From: Bacillota bacterium
GTDB taxonomy: Bacteria; Bacillota; Clostridia; Lachnospirales; Lachnospiraceae
Assembly (NCBI GenBank): GCA_023414875.1
Contig: JAEZMV010000021.1
Coordinates: forward strand, 264,226 to 328,225
Direction: 5' to 3'
Length of the DNA stretch: 64,000 bases
In this document: positions 52,732 through 62,472 of the stretch, one piece after another
Layout: each line of letters begins with the position of its first letter
Position numbering within the stretch: position 1 is the first letter of the stretch
Position numbers and translations under genes: made by a program
Notes under the pieces: model-generated
Seen by the model: only the letters and a program-made list of their open reading frames with translations
The model's database searches: none
What the model was told of the DNA's origin: nothing

Positions 52732-53063
52732 CTCATAGTACTCCTTCTATTATGTAAATATCCTATTGAAAACAGAGCTTATTTGTTGAATCTCACTTAT
52801 TTCTTATTTTAACACTGCTTTCGTATCGTTACTTGTTTTGTCTTTATTAAGGTGATATATAAAATGCATCCCTGCAATTAACCATTTTAGTGATAATTAA
52901 TTATATAATTAAAAGGCCTTCTTTTCAACAGATTCCGACTTAGTAAATATTGGTATTATTATCCTCATTATATATAGAGCTAAATAATGGAGGTATTAAT
53001 ATTTTTATCAACTAATGATTTTTTAATATTTCTCCATATAATATGAAAATGGAGGTGATTATC
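52732..53063 (+). promoter_or_regulatory. Promoter region of the OmpR-type two-component operon
   Basis: AT-rich region with no convincing gene. A 19-codon frame from 52989 overlaps the ATG-like start region of the response regulator but has no ribosome binding site of its own. The segment 52988-53041 can fold into an imperfect stem-loop ahead of the regulator's GGAGGTGA site. Confidence 0.4.
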
Positions 53064-53744
53064 GTGCGAATTTTACTTGCAGAAGACGAAAATGATCTGA
53101 ATCATATAATCACGCAGAAGCTGACTTCGGACGGCTATAGCGTAGACAGTTGTTTTGACGGTCAGGAGGCTATCGATATCCTATCCTATACAGAATACGA
53201 TGCAATCATTCTGGACATCATGATGCCCAAAGCAGATGGTTATACTGTGCTTCAAGCAATACGCAGCAAAGGAAATACTACACCTGTGATCTTCCTTACA
53301 GCAAAGGATGCTATTACAGATCGGGTAAAAGGTCTTGACAGTGGTGCCAACGATTATCTTGTGAAGCCCTTCTCCTTTGAAGAGCTGACCGCAAGAATAC
53401 GCGCAATGACGAGAACGGTATTTGGAATGACAAACAATATTCTTACTGTCAATGATCTCACTCTTGACTGCGTCACGCACATTGTAAAGCGAGCAGAGGA
53501 AGAAATACAATTATCCGCAAAGGAGTATGCCCTGTTGGAGTATCTCATGCACAACCAAGGGATCATTCTTTCCCGTGAGAAAATCGAGGATCATATTTGG
53601 AATTTTGATTATGAGGGAGGAACAAATGTAGTTGATGTATATATCAGTTACCTTCGCAAGAAGATTGATGAGGGACATGAAGTAAAACTAATTCATACTA
53701 TTCGTGGTAGGGGCTATGTTCTGAGGGAGGATTCTAACAAATGA
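53064..53744 (+). CDS. OmpR-family response regulator
   Basis: GGAGGTGA five bases before a GTG at 53064 decides this start, giving 226 residues. The receiver has the acidic pocket E-D-E, phospho-acceptor Asp in I-I-L-D-I-M-M-P, conserved Thr and Lys in L-T-A-K-D and L-V-K-P-F. The winged-helix output domain ends I-H-T-I-R-G-R-G-Y-V-L. It is coupled to the sensor kinase gene by a four-base overlap. Confidence 0.95.
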   Translation: MRILLAEDENDLNHIITQKLTSDGYSVDSCFDGQEAIDILSYTEYDAIILDIMMPKADGYTVLQAIRSKGNTTPVIFLTAKDAITDRVKGLDSGANDYLVKPFSFEELTARIRAMTRTVFGMTNNILTVNDLTLDCVTHIVKRAEEEIQLSAKEYALLEYLMHNQGIILSREKIEDHIWNFDYEGGTNVVDVYISYLRKKIDEGHEVKLIHTIRGRGYVLREDSNK

Positions 53745-55147
53745 AAAACCTCTCGATTCGCGTTAAAATTACACTCTGGTTTGCTATTGCTCTCGTCATA
53801 GTTGTATCTCTAACCTATACTGTCATTCTTTCCGTCAGTAATCAGATATTTCAAAAGACCATCAAGGACAATCTGATGGAAACGGTGGAAAACAATATTG
53901 ATGAAGTTGAGTACATGGGTAACATTGATGAGAAAGACCTATTGGATGATGTGGATCATATTATATCCTATGGAGATGGTTTTCTGGAGATAGACGACGA
54001 TTTCCTGGATGTTGTAAATCAGGTTTATACGGCGTTATATGACAATAATTTTGATCTACTTTATGGTGAAAACCCTATCGCTGAGGTTACTTCTTCTATA
54101 CGTCTAAAGGATTCTGTTATACAAACCACTACGGTCGGTGGAGTTAATTATTATATATTCGACCGGGCATTAACACTGGATGGCCTTAAAGGTTTATGGC
54201 TGAGAGGCATTGTTGCAGAAACGCAGGGTAAGGAAGAAATGAATTCCCTCATCCGACTTTCTCTTATACTCCTTCCTCTTCTCGTTCTAACTGCTATCTT
54301 AGGCGGCTATCTAATTGCCGGAAGAACCTTAAAACCAATCATGCAGATATCCGAGGCTGCTTCCAAGATTGGAAAAGGAGATGATTTGAAGAAGCGGATC
54401 ATCATCGGCGAAGGTACGGACGAGCTCCACCAGCTTGCTAATAGCTTCAATGAAATGTTTACAAGATTGGAACATTCCTTTGAAAAGGAGCAGCAGTTCA
54501 CAGCAGATGCATCCCATGAATTGAGAACCCCTATGTCCGTAATAATGGCACAGTGTGAATACACACTTGAGAAAGAACAAACTGCAGAAGAATATAAAGC
54601 CGCACTCTCAGTAATACAGCGACAAGGGAAAAAAATGTCCTCACTTATCAATGACATGCTGGACTTTACAAGACTTCATATGAAAACAGACCGCTATCCC
54701 CTTGAATGCTTTGACCTGTCAGAAAGTGTTGCCTCTCTTTGTACTGATTTGGCTCTCATCCGAGAAAAGAACATCGAGCTATCCTACGGTAATATTGAAA
54801 CAGGGATCTTTTATACAGGAAACAAGGCGCTTCTCAACCGTGCACTGACGAATCTAGTCTCTAATGCTTTTCGATATGGGAAAGAAAATGGCCATATCAT
54901 CGTTTCACTAAAAAGGGCAGAAGGCTCGGTCATAATCTCCGTACAAGACGATGGTGTGGGAATTGCTGAGGATGAACAGGAAAAGGTGTTCCGTCGTTTT
55001 TATCAAGGAGATAATTCAAGGACGGGCATAGGCACCGGGCTTGGGTTATCCATGGCAGAGGAGATTGCACGCTTTCATGGAGGACGAATACAACTTCAAA
55101 GTAAAAAGAATCAGGGAAGTACCTTCATCCTTATACTCCCAGAATAA
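53741..55147 (+). CDS. Sensor histidine kinase
   Basis: This 468-residue protein has a first membrane helix at about 10-32, an extracytoplasmic sensor of about 130 residues rich in Asp/Glu, a second helix at 165-188, and HAMP (G-R-T-L-K-P-I). The HisKA domain has the phosphorylated His in A-D-A-S-H-E-L-R-T-P, and the catalytic domain has N (N-L-V-S-N-A-F), G1 (D-D-G-V-G-I) and G2 (G-I-G-T-G-L-G-L). The adjoining PepSY protein suggests it senses an envelope or cation signal. Confidence 0.95.
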   Translation: MKNLSIRVKITLWFAIALVIVVSLTYTVILSVSNQIFQKTIKDNLMETVENNIDEVEYMGNIDEKDLLDDVDHIISYGDGFLEIDDDFLDVVNQVYTALYDNNFDLLYGENPIAEVTSSIRLKDSVIQTTTVGGVNYYIFDRALTLDGLKGLWLRGIVAETQGKEEMNSLIRLSLILLPLLVLTAILGGYLIAGRTLKPIMQISEAASKIGKGDDLKKRIIIGEGTDELHQLANSFNEMFTRLEHSFEKEQQFTADASHELRTPMSVIMAQCEYTLEKEQTAEEYKAALSVIQRQGKKMSSLINDMLDFTRLHMKTDRYPLECFDLSESVASLCTDLALIREKNIELSYGNIETGIFYTGNKALLNRALTNLVSNAFRYGKENGHIIVSLKRAEGSVIISVQDDGVGIAEDEQEKVFRRFYQGDNSRTGIGTGLGLSMAEEIARFHGGRIQLQSKKNQGSTFILILPE

Positions 55148-55233
55148 TTTTTTAAAAATTGTACTTGTATTAATGTTATTCTAATAATTCATCTGTATAC
55201 TCAAGGTATAATCAAGAAAGGAGAATATGAAAA

Positions 55234-56076
55234 ATGAAAATTAAAAAACTATTTAGTACACCGAAAAAGGCATCCTTAACCATGATAGGTCTTCTCGCTA
55301 TCATCGCAACTCTTGGTACCGGAACGGTATATGCTACAAGTGCTATCGCACAAAATTCATCTATCGGAGCAGAAAATGCAAAGAAATTCTCCTTTGCTGA
55401 CGCCGGTATTGATCCGGCCACTGCAAAAGAAGTCCAAACAGAGTTTGGATATGAGCAGGGCCAGTTTGTGTATGAGATAGAGTTTATTGCAGATGGCAAA
55501 GAGTACGAATACTTGATCAATGCCTCCAATGGTACTGTGGTAGAGAAAGATATTGAGCTTGTGACACTGGATGGTAAGAATGAAGTTACTTCTACACAGA
55601 TTTCACTGGAGAAAGCAAAAGAGATTGCTCTAAGCGATGCGAAGCTGACTGAAAATACTGTTACTTTTACTAATGCTAAGCTTGATATGGAAGATGACAT
55701 TTCTGTATATGAGATTGAATTTTATTCAGAAAATGTAGAGTACGAGTATGAAATCAATGCTAATAACGGCACAGTTCATGATAAAAGTGTAGAGTCACTT
55801 TCGAAAAACACCGGAAACAAACATGACGGAGCTGATAATGTAGATAATAAGGAAAATTCCAGCACGTACATTGGAATTGACAAAGCCAAGAACATCGCTG
55901 CCAATCATGCCGGACTTTCGATATCTGAGTTGACTTTTTCTAAAGCAAAGCTCGATACCGATGATGGAAATACTGTTTATGATATTGAGTTCTATAAGGA
56001 CGGTATCGATTACGAATATGAAATTGAAGCATCCTCTGGAAAAATCCTCGAGTATGATGCTGAACAGGATGACTGA
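55234..56076 (+). CDS. Secreted triple-PepSY domain protein
   Basis: This 280-residue protein has a basic N-terminus and a hydrophobic segment at about 15-34 (signal peptide or anchor), then three PepSY repeats. Each has E-I-E-F or D-I-E-F and Y-E-Y-E-I-x-A-x-x-G (repeat ends near residues 108, 185 and 272). It is strongly acidic. PepSY proteins beside two-component systems often bind metal ions or modulate the sensor. AAAGGAGAA lies upstream and its promoter is close, so it is probably controlled by the regulator. Confidence 0.9.
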   Translation: MKIKKLFSTPKKASLTMIGLLAIIATLGTGTVYATSAIAQNSSIGAENAKKFSFADAGIDPATAKEVQTEFGYEQGQFVYEIEFIADGKEYEYLINASNGTVVEKDIELVTLDGKNEVTSTQISLEKAKEIALSDAKLTENTVTFTNAKLDMEDDISVYEIEFYSENVEYEYEINANNGTVHDKSVESLSKNTGNKHDGADNVDNKENSSTYIGIDKAKNIAANHAGLSISELTFSKAKLDTDDGNTVYDIEFYKDGIDYEYEIEASSGKILEYDAEQDD

Positions 56077-56174
56077 GTATTGATAAAATATCCAACAAAA
56101 CAATAGAAGGCACGCTTTGAGTATTTCTATTGTTATAAATGATAATAAGTACGCTTCGCGAGCTATCTATCATC

Positions 56175-56236
56175 ATAAAAAAGGGAGTGTTGCTCATACT
56201 CAAAACAGTGGTGGAGCAGCACTCCCTTTTTATTGA
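56175..56236 (+). terminator. Intrinsic terminator of the PepSY gene
   Basis: A long near-perfect stem (A-A-A-A-A-G-G-G-A-G-T-G, T-G-C-T-C with complements; 56177-56230) is followed by T residues. Confidence 0.9.
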
Positions 56237-56363
56237 TGCCTTTTTTGAAACAGATTCGCTTATAAGTCACTACTAACCTACTCTCAAATTCTACTACCTA
56301 AAATATTGATTTTAAGGTATAATTAAACCACTAGTATCAGGACAACAACTAGGAGGAAGCAAA

Positions 56364-56723
56364 ATGAATGTACTATTCTTAGAATATCCAAAATGCACCA
56401 CTTGTCAAAAGGCAAAGAAATGGTTGAACAATCATCAGGTATCCTATACCGACAGGCATATTGTAGAGAACAACCCAACCTTCTCCGAATTAACCGAGTG
56501 GCTTGCACTAAGTACGCTTGATATCAAGAAACTTTTCAATACCAGCGGAATAAAATATCGGGAACTGGGTTTAGCCAACAAACTCAATGCCATGTCCCGC
56601 GAAGAGCAGCTTTCCCTGTTAGCTACGGATGGGATGCTTATAAAACGTCCGTTAATTATTGGAGATGATTTTATATTAATTGGGTTTAAAGAAGAAGAGT
56701 GGGATAAAAAACTACTCAGATAA
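56364..56723 (+). CDS. ArsC/Spx-family thioredoxin-like protein
   Basis: This 119-residue protein has the ArsC/YffB fold with the redox or active-site motif Y-P-K-C-T-T-C-Q-K-A and the conserved R-P-L-I-I. In ArsC-family oxidoreductases the first Cys is catalytic; in Spx a C-x2-C forms a thiol switch. There is no Spx-type C-terminal RNA-polymerase-contact signature that I recognise, so a glutaredoxin-like or arsenate-reductase-like role is more probable. AGGAGG precedes its ATG. Confidence 0.85.
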   Translation: MNVLFLEYPKCTTCQKAKKWLNNHQVSYTDRHIVENNPTFSELTEWLALSTLDIKKLFNTSGIKYRELGLANKLNAMSREEQLSLLATDGMLIKRPLIIGDDFILIGFKEEEWDKKLLR

Positions 56724-56794
56724 AGCTAAAGCTGTAGTCACAGCGCAAAACACTAATATATTGAATTTTCTTTCATTTTCCTTTTCATAAGCAT

Positions 56795-56826
56795 AAAGCC
56801 TTAAGTAAAAATCACTTAAGGCTAGA
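56795..56826. terminator. Bidirectional terminator
   Basis: A perfect 10-bp stem (56797-56806 with 56814-56823, A-G-C-C-T-T-A-A-G-T) lies between the ArsC-like gene and the convergent ABC permease gene. Confidence 0.8.
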
Positions 56827-56864
56827 TTTTCTTAAATAGGCATTATGTATCAACTACATCGTAT

Positions 56865-57971
56865 CTACAAAAAACTTACATCCCTGATTTCCTTTGATAT
56901 ATTTCGTATTCGTAATCCAATTCCCGGAATTAGGATAGCCAGCTCGCAAAGAATTGTCGCAAGGAAGGCTGTGGGATGATAATAGGCCATGGATATTCCA
57001 TCCTTATGATATATAAATTCATTGAGCAGGCTCACTGTGAGAATACTAAAGACAACCCCTATCATTAATCCTATCCCATTCATACACAGGATTTCTGAAG
57101 CTACCTTTTTATAAATAGAATTCTTTCGTATCCCAATCCCTTGATAAAATACAAATTCCTGCTTTCTCTTATCATAGAGCCCAACTAAAACAGCATTCGT
57201 AGTAATCGCAAAGACAACGGATAGAATGGCTATAATACTATAATAAATAATGTTATTAATATCAAAATTCTTTTGCAACTCCCTCATTGCATCTTTATAT
57301 GTTATAAACATAACTTTATCATATTGCTTTCTTAATCCCTCTACCCTTTGAAGAAAATCTACCTTACTGCTGCCCTTCCAGGTAATCAGATAATAATCTG
57401 TAGAACTTGTATCTTCGCTTACAAAATAAGCCGAAAAGGCTTTGCCGGGATAGGTAATTACATGAAATGGACCCTCACCGTAGTATGCATCAAACTTCTC
57501 TGTATCATAGGTTAACAAACCTCCGTCCTCCACCTTTAGGTACTTTGCTTCTTTTTCAGATAGAATAACCGTGTTATTCGGTATTTCAGTGTCCGAAGAA
57601 ATGATTTGCAGTCTTTCATTAAAACGATGAAAATCCTCTGCTGAAAACACATAGGCTCTATATCCGTTAGTAAAACCAAGCATTGTTTTATAACGATAAA
57701 AATTCGTTCTTACATCGAAAACTTCAATATCGTCAGAAGACATAAGGTACGCTACCAGGTCATTCATCTGCTTTCCATCGGTATCATCAAAGGTCTGCCT
57801 GATTTCTACAAAATCACGACGTTCTTGCTCAATCGATTTTGCCTCTTCACTGATATTTGTTAAGTACAAACCTCCCACATAAACAAGTGCCAGCATGCTG
57901 ATCATGAATATGATTTTTGCTACTCTTCCTCTGTTCTGTTTTAGATAGTATCTCGCGGAGAATGGGTTCAC
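56865..57971 (-). CDS. FtsX-type ABC permease
   Basis: This 368-residue protein has one N-terminal membrane helix (about 17-37), a large extracytoplasmic MacB-like domain, and three C-terminal helices (about 245-355), the layout of FtsX/MacB permeases. It overlaps the 3' end of the ATPase gene by four bases. With the larger permease at 58655 it forms a permease-ATPase-permease unit. Confidence 0.88.
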   Translation of the reverse strand: MNPFSARYYLKQNRGRVAKIIFMISMLALVYVGGLYLTNISEEAKSIEQERRDFVEIRQTFDDTDGKQMNDLVAYLMSSDDIEVFDVRTNFYRYKTMLGFTNGYRAYVFSAEDFHRFNERLQIISSDTEIPNNTVILSEKEAKYLKVEDGGLLTYDTEKFDAYYGEGPFHVITYPGKAFSAYFVSEDTSSTDYYLITWKGSSKVDFLQRVEGLRKQYDKVMFITYKDAMRELQKNFDINNIIYYSIIAILSVVFAITTNAVLVGLYDKRKQEFVFYQGIGIRKNSIYKKVASEILCMNGIGLMIGVVFSILTVSLLNEFIYHKDGISMAYYHPTAFLATILCELAILIPGIGLRIRNISKEIRDVSFL

Positions 57972-58645
57972 TCTGACCCCCTCCTTTCATTTGTACGAAT
58001 AATACCATCCCATATTTCAATTGTCTGATCCGTATCCTCCAAAATAGTCGGGTCATGTGTTATCACAATGACCAGATGCTTTTTTGAATAATCCTTCAGA
58101 TGCTTCATTACTTGAAAAGCATTCTCATGATCCAAGGATGCAGTGGGCTCATCTGCGAATACTACATCTGGTTCATTGATTAATGCTCTAGCTATGGCAC
58201 ACCGCTGCCTTTGTCCGCCGGATAGTTGCTTTGGTCTCTTATTCATTTCCGCCTGTTTGATACGCATAAAGGATAATAACTCACGACCTTTTTCCTTCGC
58301 TTCCTCTAAGCTTAACTTTGATCCTACGATTACATTATCCAAAGCAGTCATATACCCAATCAGAAAATGCCTTTGAAATACAAATCCAAACTGTTCTCTT
58401 CGCAAACACTCCATATCCTTCTTTGATAACTTGGAAAAGTTCTTCCCATTGTATATGATTTCACCGCTGGTAGCTTTTTTTAAGGTTGAAAGGCAATACA
58501 TGAGAGATGACTTGCCACTTCCGGAGGGGCCGACGATACCAATTAACCCACAATCCGGTAATGTCAGGGATGCATCATTAACTGCATATACCTTTTCCTC
58601 TTTATCCATATCATAAATCAGCGTTAGATTCTTTATCTCAAACAT
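57968..58645 (-). CDS. ABC ATPase, LolD/MacB type
   Basis: This 225-residue protein is a stand-alone ATPase: Walker A G-P-S-G-S-G-K-S-S-L, signature L-S-G-G-Q-R-Q-R-C, Walker B V-V-F-A-D-E-P-T-A-S-L-D, and the switch His in V-I-T-H-D. It belongs to the LolD/MacB/FtsE group that powers mechanotransmission rather than ordinary transport. It sits between two FtsX-type permeases and is coupled to both. Confidence 0.93.
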   Translation of the reverse strand: MFEIKNLTLIYDMDKEEKVYAVNDASLTLPDCGLIGIVGPSGSGKSSLMYCLSTLKKATSGEIIYNGKNFSKLSKKDMECLRREQFGFVFQRHFLIGYMTALDNVIVGSKLSLEEAKEKGRELLSFMRIKQAEMNKRPKQLSGGQRQRCAIARALINEPDVVFADEPTASLDHENAFQVMKHLKDYSKKHLVIVITHDPTILEDTDQTIEIWDGIIRTNERRGSE

Positions 58646-58654
58646 AAGCTCCTC

Positions 58655-59833
58655 CTATATATCATCTTCAATAGCATCAATGGTTGTAATATGCTGCATC
58701 GCTTGAAAAACCGGTATTTGCAGTACTCCTGATAAGAAAACAATGATTGCCGTAAGCTGCAGAAAGGTTTCCGGTATCCACAGTTGATAAACGATTCCTT
58801 TACTTTTCATCATGCTGCTGCCAAAATAGAAGATGAGCAGTAAAAATAATATTGCCATCACCGCACTACCCATAATACATATTCCATACTCCCGCAGGGC
58901 AAGACTAAATACCTCACGCTGAGAATATCCCAGAGAACGATACAAGCACCATTCCTCATAACGATCCTTGATATGGAGCTGATATACAAAATATAAAGTG
59001 ATTCCCATAACAATTGTGATTACATAGACCATAACGCCAAGAGGCTGTTGCAGCTCATCTTTGAACTTACCTACCACTTTTCTCGAATTCACAACATCAT
59101 AAATAATTTGAATTTGAGAAGAATTTTTATTAGAAGCCTCCCAATCATACTTAGAAAAGAATTGTTGCAAATCTGGTATCGTTCCTTGATCCAAAAAAAT
59201 CAAAAAACGTTTTACTATTAATTCCTCATGCTCAATTCCAACCGCAAAATAGCTGCTGCAGGATACAATCCCACTAATTCTTGTTGAGTCATCATACAGT
59301 TTATCGCCCACTTGAACATTACAGTTTTTAGCCATTCTTTCATCCATCACGATATCACCGGGTTGCTCAGGATAGCTTCCATCAAGCAACCTGACTCCTA
59401 TGTAATCACTGATCAGCTGTGTCTGTTCCTTTGTCACCATCGGTACCTCATACTGAGTGGATCCCGTCAGTGTACGTATGGAGACGCCATAGGTAAAGCA
59501 TGAAAACACATGATCGACTCTTTCATCTTCCTCCAGCTCCTTTGCAAACCTGCTGATGGCACCATTGAGTTCGATTATTTTATCCTCATTCGTTGCAGTT
59601 GAGCCTTCCTCCCATAGGGTGATATCCATGGGTAGCTTACTAGAATTATTTACAAAAGCCATCTGCATGAACTCTCTGTTTCCTAAATACACAGCTTCAT
59701 CCGTATAAAACATTGGATTCACAAAAAAATTGATACCATACAATAAAGCAAAATATAAACCAAGGCTGATAATCAGTACTGCTGCCCGCTTCTTGTTATT
59801 TTTCAAGTAATACCATGCCTTTAATTGTCCCAT
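58655..59833 (-). CDS. FtsX-type ABC permease
   Basis: This 392-residue protein has an N-terminal helix (about 17-37), an extracytoplasmic domain of about 220 residues and three C-terminal helices (about 270-380). It is a distant relative of the permease at 56865; both start with a similar A/W-Y-Y-L-K segment. The two probably assemble with the ATPase. It is the first gene of the operon after the two-component system. Confidence 0.88.
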   Translation of the reverse strand: MGQLKAWYYLKNNKKRAAVLIISLGLYFALLYGINFFVNPMFYTDEAVYLGNREFMQMAFVNNSSKLPMDITLWEEGSTATNEDKIIELNGAISRFAKELEEDERVDHVFSCFTYGVSIRTLTGSTQYEVPMVTKEQTQLISDYIGVRLLDGSYPEQPGDIVMDERMAKNCNVQVGDKLYDDSTRISGIVSCSSYFAVGIEHEELIVKRFLIFLDQGTIPDLQQFFSKYDWEASNKNSSQIQIIYDVVNSRKVVGKFKDELQQPLGVMVYVITIVMGITLYFVYQLHIKDRYEEWCLYRSLGYSQREVFSLALREYGICIMGSAVMAILFLLLIFYFGSSMMKSKGIVYQLWIPETFLQLTAIIVFLSGVLQIPVFQAMQHITTIDAIEDDI

Positions 59834-59958
59834 GACCTTCCTCCGGGTTGTAAGAGAAGGAATGCTAGAATTCCTCTCATATTTTTTACTACCTTATCTT
59901 ATGATTCTTCTTAACGTAAAACAAGTGACTGAAGTCATATTTTACCCTCTGTCACTTA

Positions 59959-60615
59959 TTACAGCATGTCTTTTAATAAAATTGCTAGCTGGGTACGATC
60001 ATGTAAATCAAATTTATCATAGATTGAGGATATATAATTCTTTACGGTGCCCTCTGATATGTATAACAAGCCAGCTATTTCTAAATTTGTATAACCTTCA
60101 GCTATAAAGCCACACACTTCAATTTCTCTTGAGGTTAAGCCCTTAGGCAGCTGTCGAACATTATTACTCTTTACCGTATCATTTCTTTGAAAGGCTGCCA
60201 TTCTCTGTGATAAAACCTTCATCACCTTGCTGTCCAGAATACTCTGACCTGTTAATATCTGATGAATTGCATTGATAAGATGGTCTTCTTCACTATCCTT
60301 TAACAGATAGCCATCGGCACCATTGGATATTGAGTTTGTAATATAATCATCGTCATAAAACGTAGTTAAAACCAGGAGCTTCATCGCAGGGTACTTCTGC
60401 TTCAATATGGGTATTAGCTCTACTCCTCCCATACCTTTCATATTTAAATCAACTAATGCGATATCTGCATAGGTACTTGATAGCTTTGATAGTGCCTCCT
60501 TCCCATCACTGGCCTTACCAACCACTTGCATTTTCCCCTTTATGGTCAATATAATTTCCAGGCTTTCAACTAATAGTTCTTCATCATCTACTAAAAACAC
60601 TCGTATTGGGTCCAT
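59959..60615 (-). CDS. NarL/FixJ-family response regulator
   Basis: This 218-residue protein has a receiver with acidic pocket D-D-E, phospho-acceptor Asp in I-A-L-V-D-L-N-M-K-G, Thr in L-T-T-F and Lys in L-L-K-D-S. A LuxR-type HTH follows (L-T-S-R-E-I-E-V-C-G-F-I-A-E-G-Y-T-N-L-E-I, S-E-G-T-V-K-N-Y). It lies between the kinase gene and the FtsX-ABC transporter genes on the same strand, so it likely controls them. Confidence 0.94.
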   Translation of the reverse strand: MDPIRVFLVDDEELLVESLEIILTIKGKMQVVGKASDGKEALSKLSSTYADIALVDLNMKGMGGVELIPILKQKYPAMKLLVLTTFYDDDYITNSISNGADGYLLKDSEEDHLINAIHQILTGQSILDSKVMKVLSQRMAAFQRNDTVKSNNVRQLPKGLTSREIEVCGFIAEGYTNLEIAGLLYISEGTVKNYISSIYDKFDLHDRTQLAILLKDML

Positions 60616-60722
60616 TCCTAACCTCTCCTTACCCTTTGCTGTATATTTTGATTATATAATGCTTTCTATTTTGTAGGTACTCATATTGCAATTCTTTTAT
60701 GCTATTGGTTCTATGCTGCTGA

Positions 60723-61970
60723 TTATACTCGAATTAATGGTAATTCAAGCAGTACACGAAAGCCATGATCAGAGCTGAGCTTCATCCTTCCACCATGCTC
60801 TAATACAAATTGTTCTATTTTTCTGATGCCATAGCCCTGACTTATTCGTTTATCCTGTTCTTCCTTTGTCAAGTTCTCAAAACCTTTTCCGTTATCTGTA
60901 ACGGAAAGCTCTATGTGATTTGCGTCGCATTGCATAAATACAAAAAAGAAGGATGCCTTCCCGTGCCTTATCCCATTATTAAGACACTCGGTAAGCGCCG
61001 AATGTAAGAATTCACAGTATCGCTTATCAATAGCCTGTTCCAAATTTAAGTAATCCAAATTATGCGAAACCTCTATCTCCGTATCCATGGAAAACCGCTG
61101 CAGCTCCGTAATCAATAATTGACTAAAATCCTTCAGGCTTATATACGGTGTCTCTTGATCTAATACTCTGACGGCACGCCGTATCTCTTCTAATGCAAGG
61201 CGCATTCGTTCTGTCGCCGCAGACAATTTATCATCCGCCAGTTTCGGTTCTGCTTCCTGAAGGACACGGTAGGCCTGCAAAGAAACAATTGCTGATGTTA
61301 TGGTATGACCAACTACATTATGAATGTTGCGAGCTATATTTTCACGTTCCTCCAGCCTGGCATTAAGATCTGCCAATTGATATTTCATGGCTAATTCACG
61401 ATTAAGATTTTTAACCTTCAATTCATTTAAAGCTGTTATTTTCATCTGCTCTGTCAGTAAATGCTCACGATTAAGAATGCGTTTCACTATACCTTCGATC
61501 ATATGTAATAGGATTGTTATGAAGCAAACTACGATAGCAGATATTAAAGACCAGGATAATTCATGTATATTCACAAGCTTAGGGAGCCAAACCACCAGTA
61601 CTCCAAGGACGGGAAGCAGGAAAGCTATTATCTCTTCTCTTCTGTTCCTTGGATTAATAACCACATAGTATAGAGGACTAAAAAACCAATATCCAGTTAT
61701 TATTAGATACAGTGTAGCTAAGAATATTTTAGATAATATACACAAGCGATGTATATGGATATCCTTGCCCTCCGGCTCCATATAATTCATATTCAAGACA
61801 TAGTGAAAACATTGAATTAAAATTAAAAGGCCAATCGTAAAAAAAGCCGGCCACAATTGATTCTGGGCATTGAGAAGTACCGGTATCGAAGGAATCAGAA
61901 TCAATACCAGATGAAGATTATGAAGCCAATTATTTATATTCTCCTCCATAATAAAATTTCTATCCTCCAT
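60723..61970 (-). CDS. HisKA_3 sensor histidine kinase
   Basis: This 415-residue protein has about five or six membrane helices in the first 170 residues and no extracellular domain. A HisKA_3 dimerisation domain follows, with the phospho-His in E-R-E-N-I-A-R-N-I-H-N-V-V-G-H, and a HATPase_c domain (L-T-E-C-L-N-N-G-I-R-H-G, D-N-G-K-G-F, G-Y-G-I-R-K). DesK-like kinases of this form sense membrane state. Two in-frame starts are possible (61970 or 61949). Confidence 0.93.
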   Translation of the reverse strand: MEDRNFIMEENINNWLHNLHLVLILIPSIPVLLNAQNQLWPAFFTIGLLILIQCFHYVLNMNYMEPEGKDIHIHRLCILSKIFLATLYLIITGYWFFSPLYYVVINPRNRREEIIAFLLPVLGVLVVWLPKLVNIHELSWSLISAIVVCFITILLHMIEGIVKRILNREHLLTEQMKITALNELKVKNLNRELAMKYQLADLNARLEERENIARNIHNVVGHTITSAIVSLQAYRVLQEAEPKLADDKLSAATERMRLALEEIRRAVRVLDQETPYISLKDFSQLLITELQRFSMDTEIEVSHNLDYLNLEQAIDKRYCEFLHSALTECLNNGIRHGKASFFFVFMQCDANHIELSVTDNGKGFENLTKEEQDKRISQGYGIRKIEQFVLEHGGRMKLSSDHGFRVLLELPLIRV

Positions 61971-62095
61971 AACTAATGATTTATCCTCTCTCTACCATTT
62001 CTATATTGCCATAATATCACAATAAAATGTAATTATAAACATAAATCACTTTTACGGTTACCTCATTTTACCGTTTTATTAATCCTTAAATTATA

Positions 62096-62137
62096 CTAAA
62101 ATCTCTAAACCCTTATTAAAGGATTAGAGACTTTTTA
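62096..62137. terminator. Intrinsic terminator
   Basis: T-C-T-C-T-A-A pairs with T-T-A-G-A-G-A across 62102-62130, with an inner C-C-T-T/A-A-G-G pair and a T-run. The stop codon of the 64-codon minus-strand frame lies inside the stem. Confidence 0.65.
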
Positions 62138-62318
62138 ACTCATCAACCGTATATGTTTTTTCAGGGCAGCACATCCACCAGGAAATGTTTTCTGGAGAAG
62201 CAAGGATAAAAATATAGTATTGATTGTTGAGCAAAGTTCTTAAATCCTTATAGAAAGGGGGCTTCTGAACACTCTGACAGCTTTTGCACCAATTTTGCAC
62301 CAAAAATTCAGTCAACAT
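62124..62318 (-). pseudogene. Possible gene remnant of 64 codons
   Basis: The frame ends inside a terminator stem as real genes often do (E-K-T-Y-T-V-D-E-L-K-S-L-stop). It contains N-Q-Y-Y-I-F-I-L-A-S and W-W-M-C-C-P. There is no ribosome binding site or recognised domain; its start is arbitrary. I cannot name a family. The surrounding 502-base gap (61971-62472) otherwise shows nothing coding. Confidence 0.35.
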
Positions 62319-62472
62319 ATAATTTTATTAGTAGGTACTCTCCCGATTTATACTATAACCTACACCATTAATGGCCAAACATTTATAGGGAACTGAATGT
62401 TGATATTTGAGCTATGGTTGCTTATAATAATATACGTTATATAAATTCACTTGAGGTGAGGAGAATATATAT

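Noticed and set aside
52989..53048. A 19-codon leader peptide before the response regulator
   Set aside because: No ribosome binding site precedes it, and the regulator has its own strong site, so translation is not supported.
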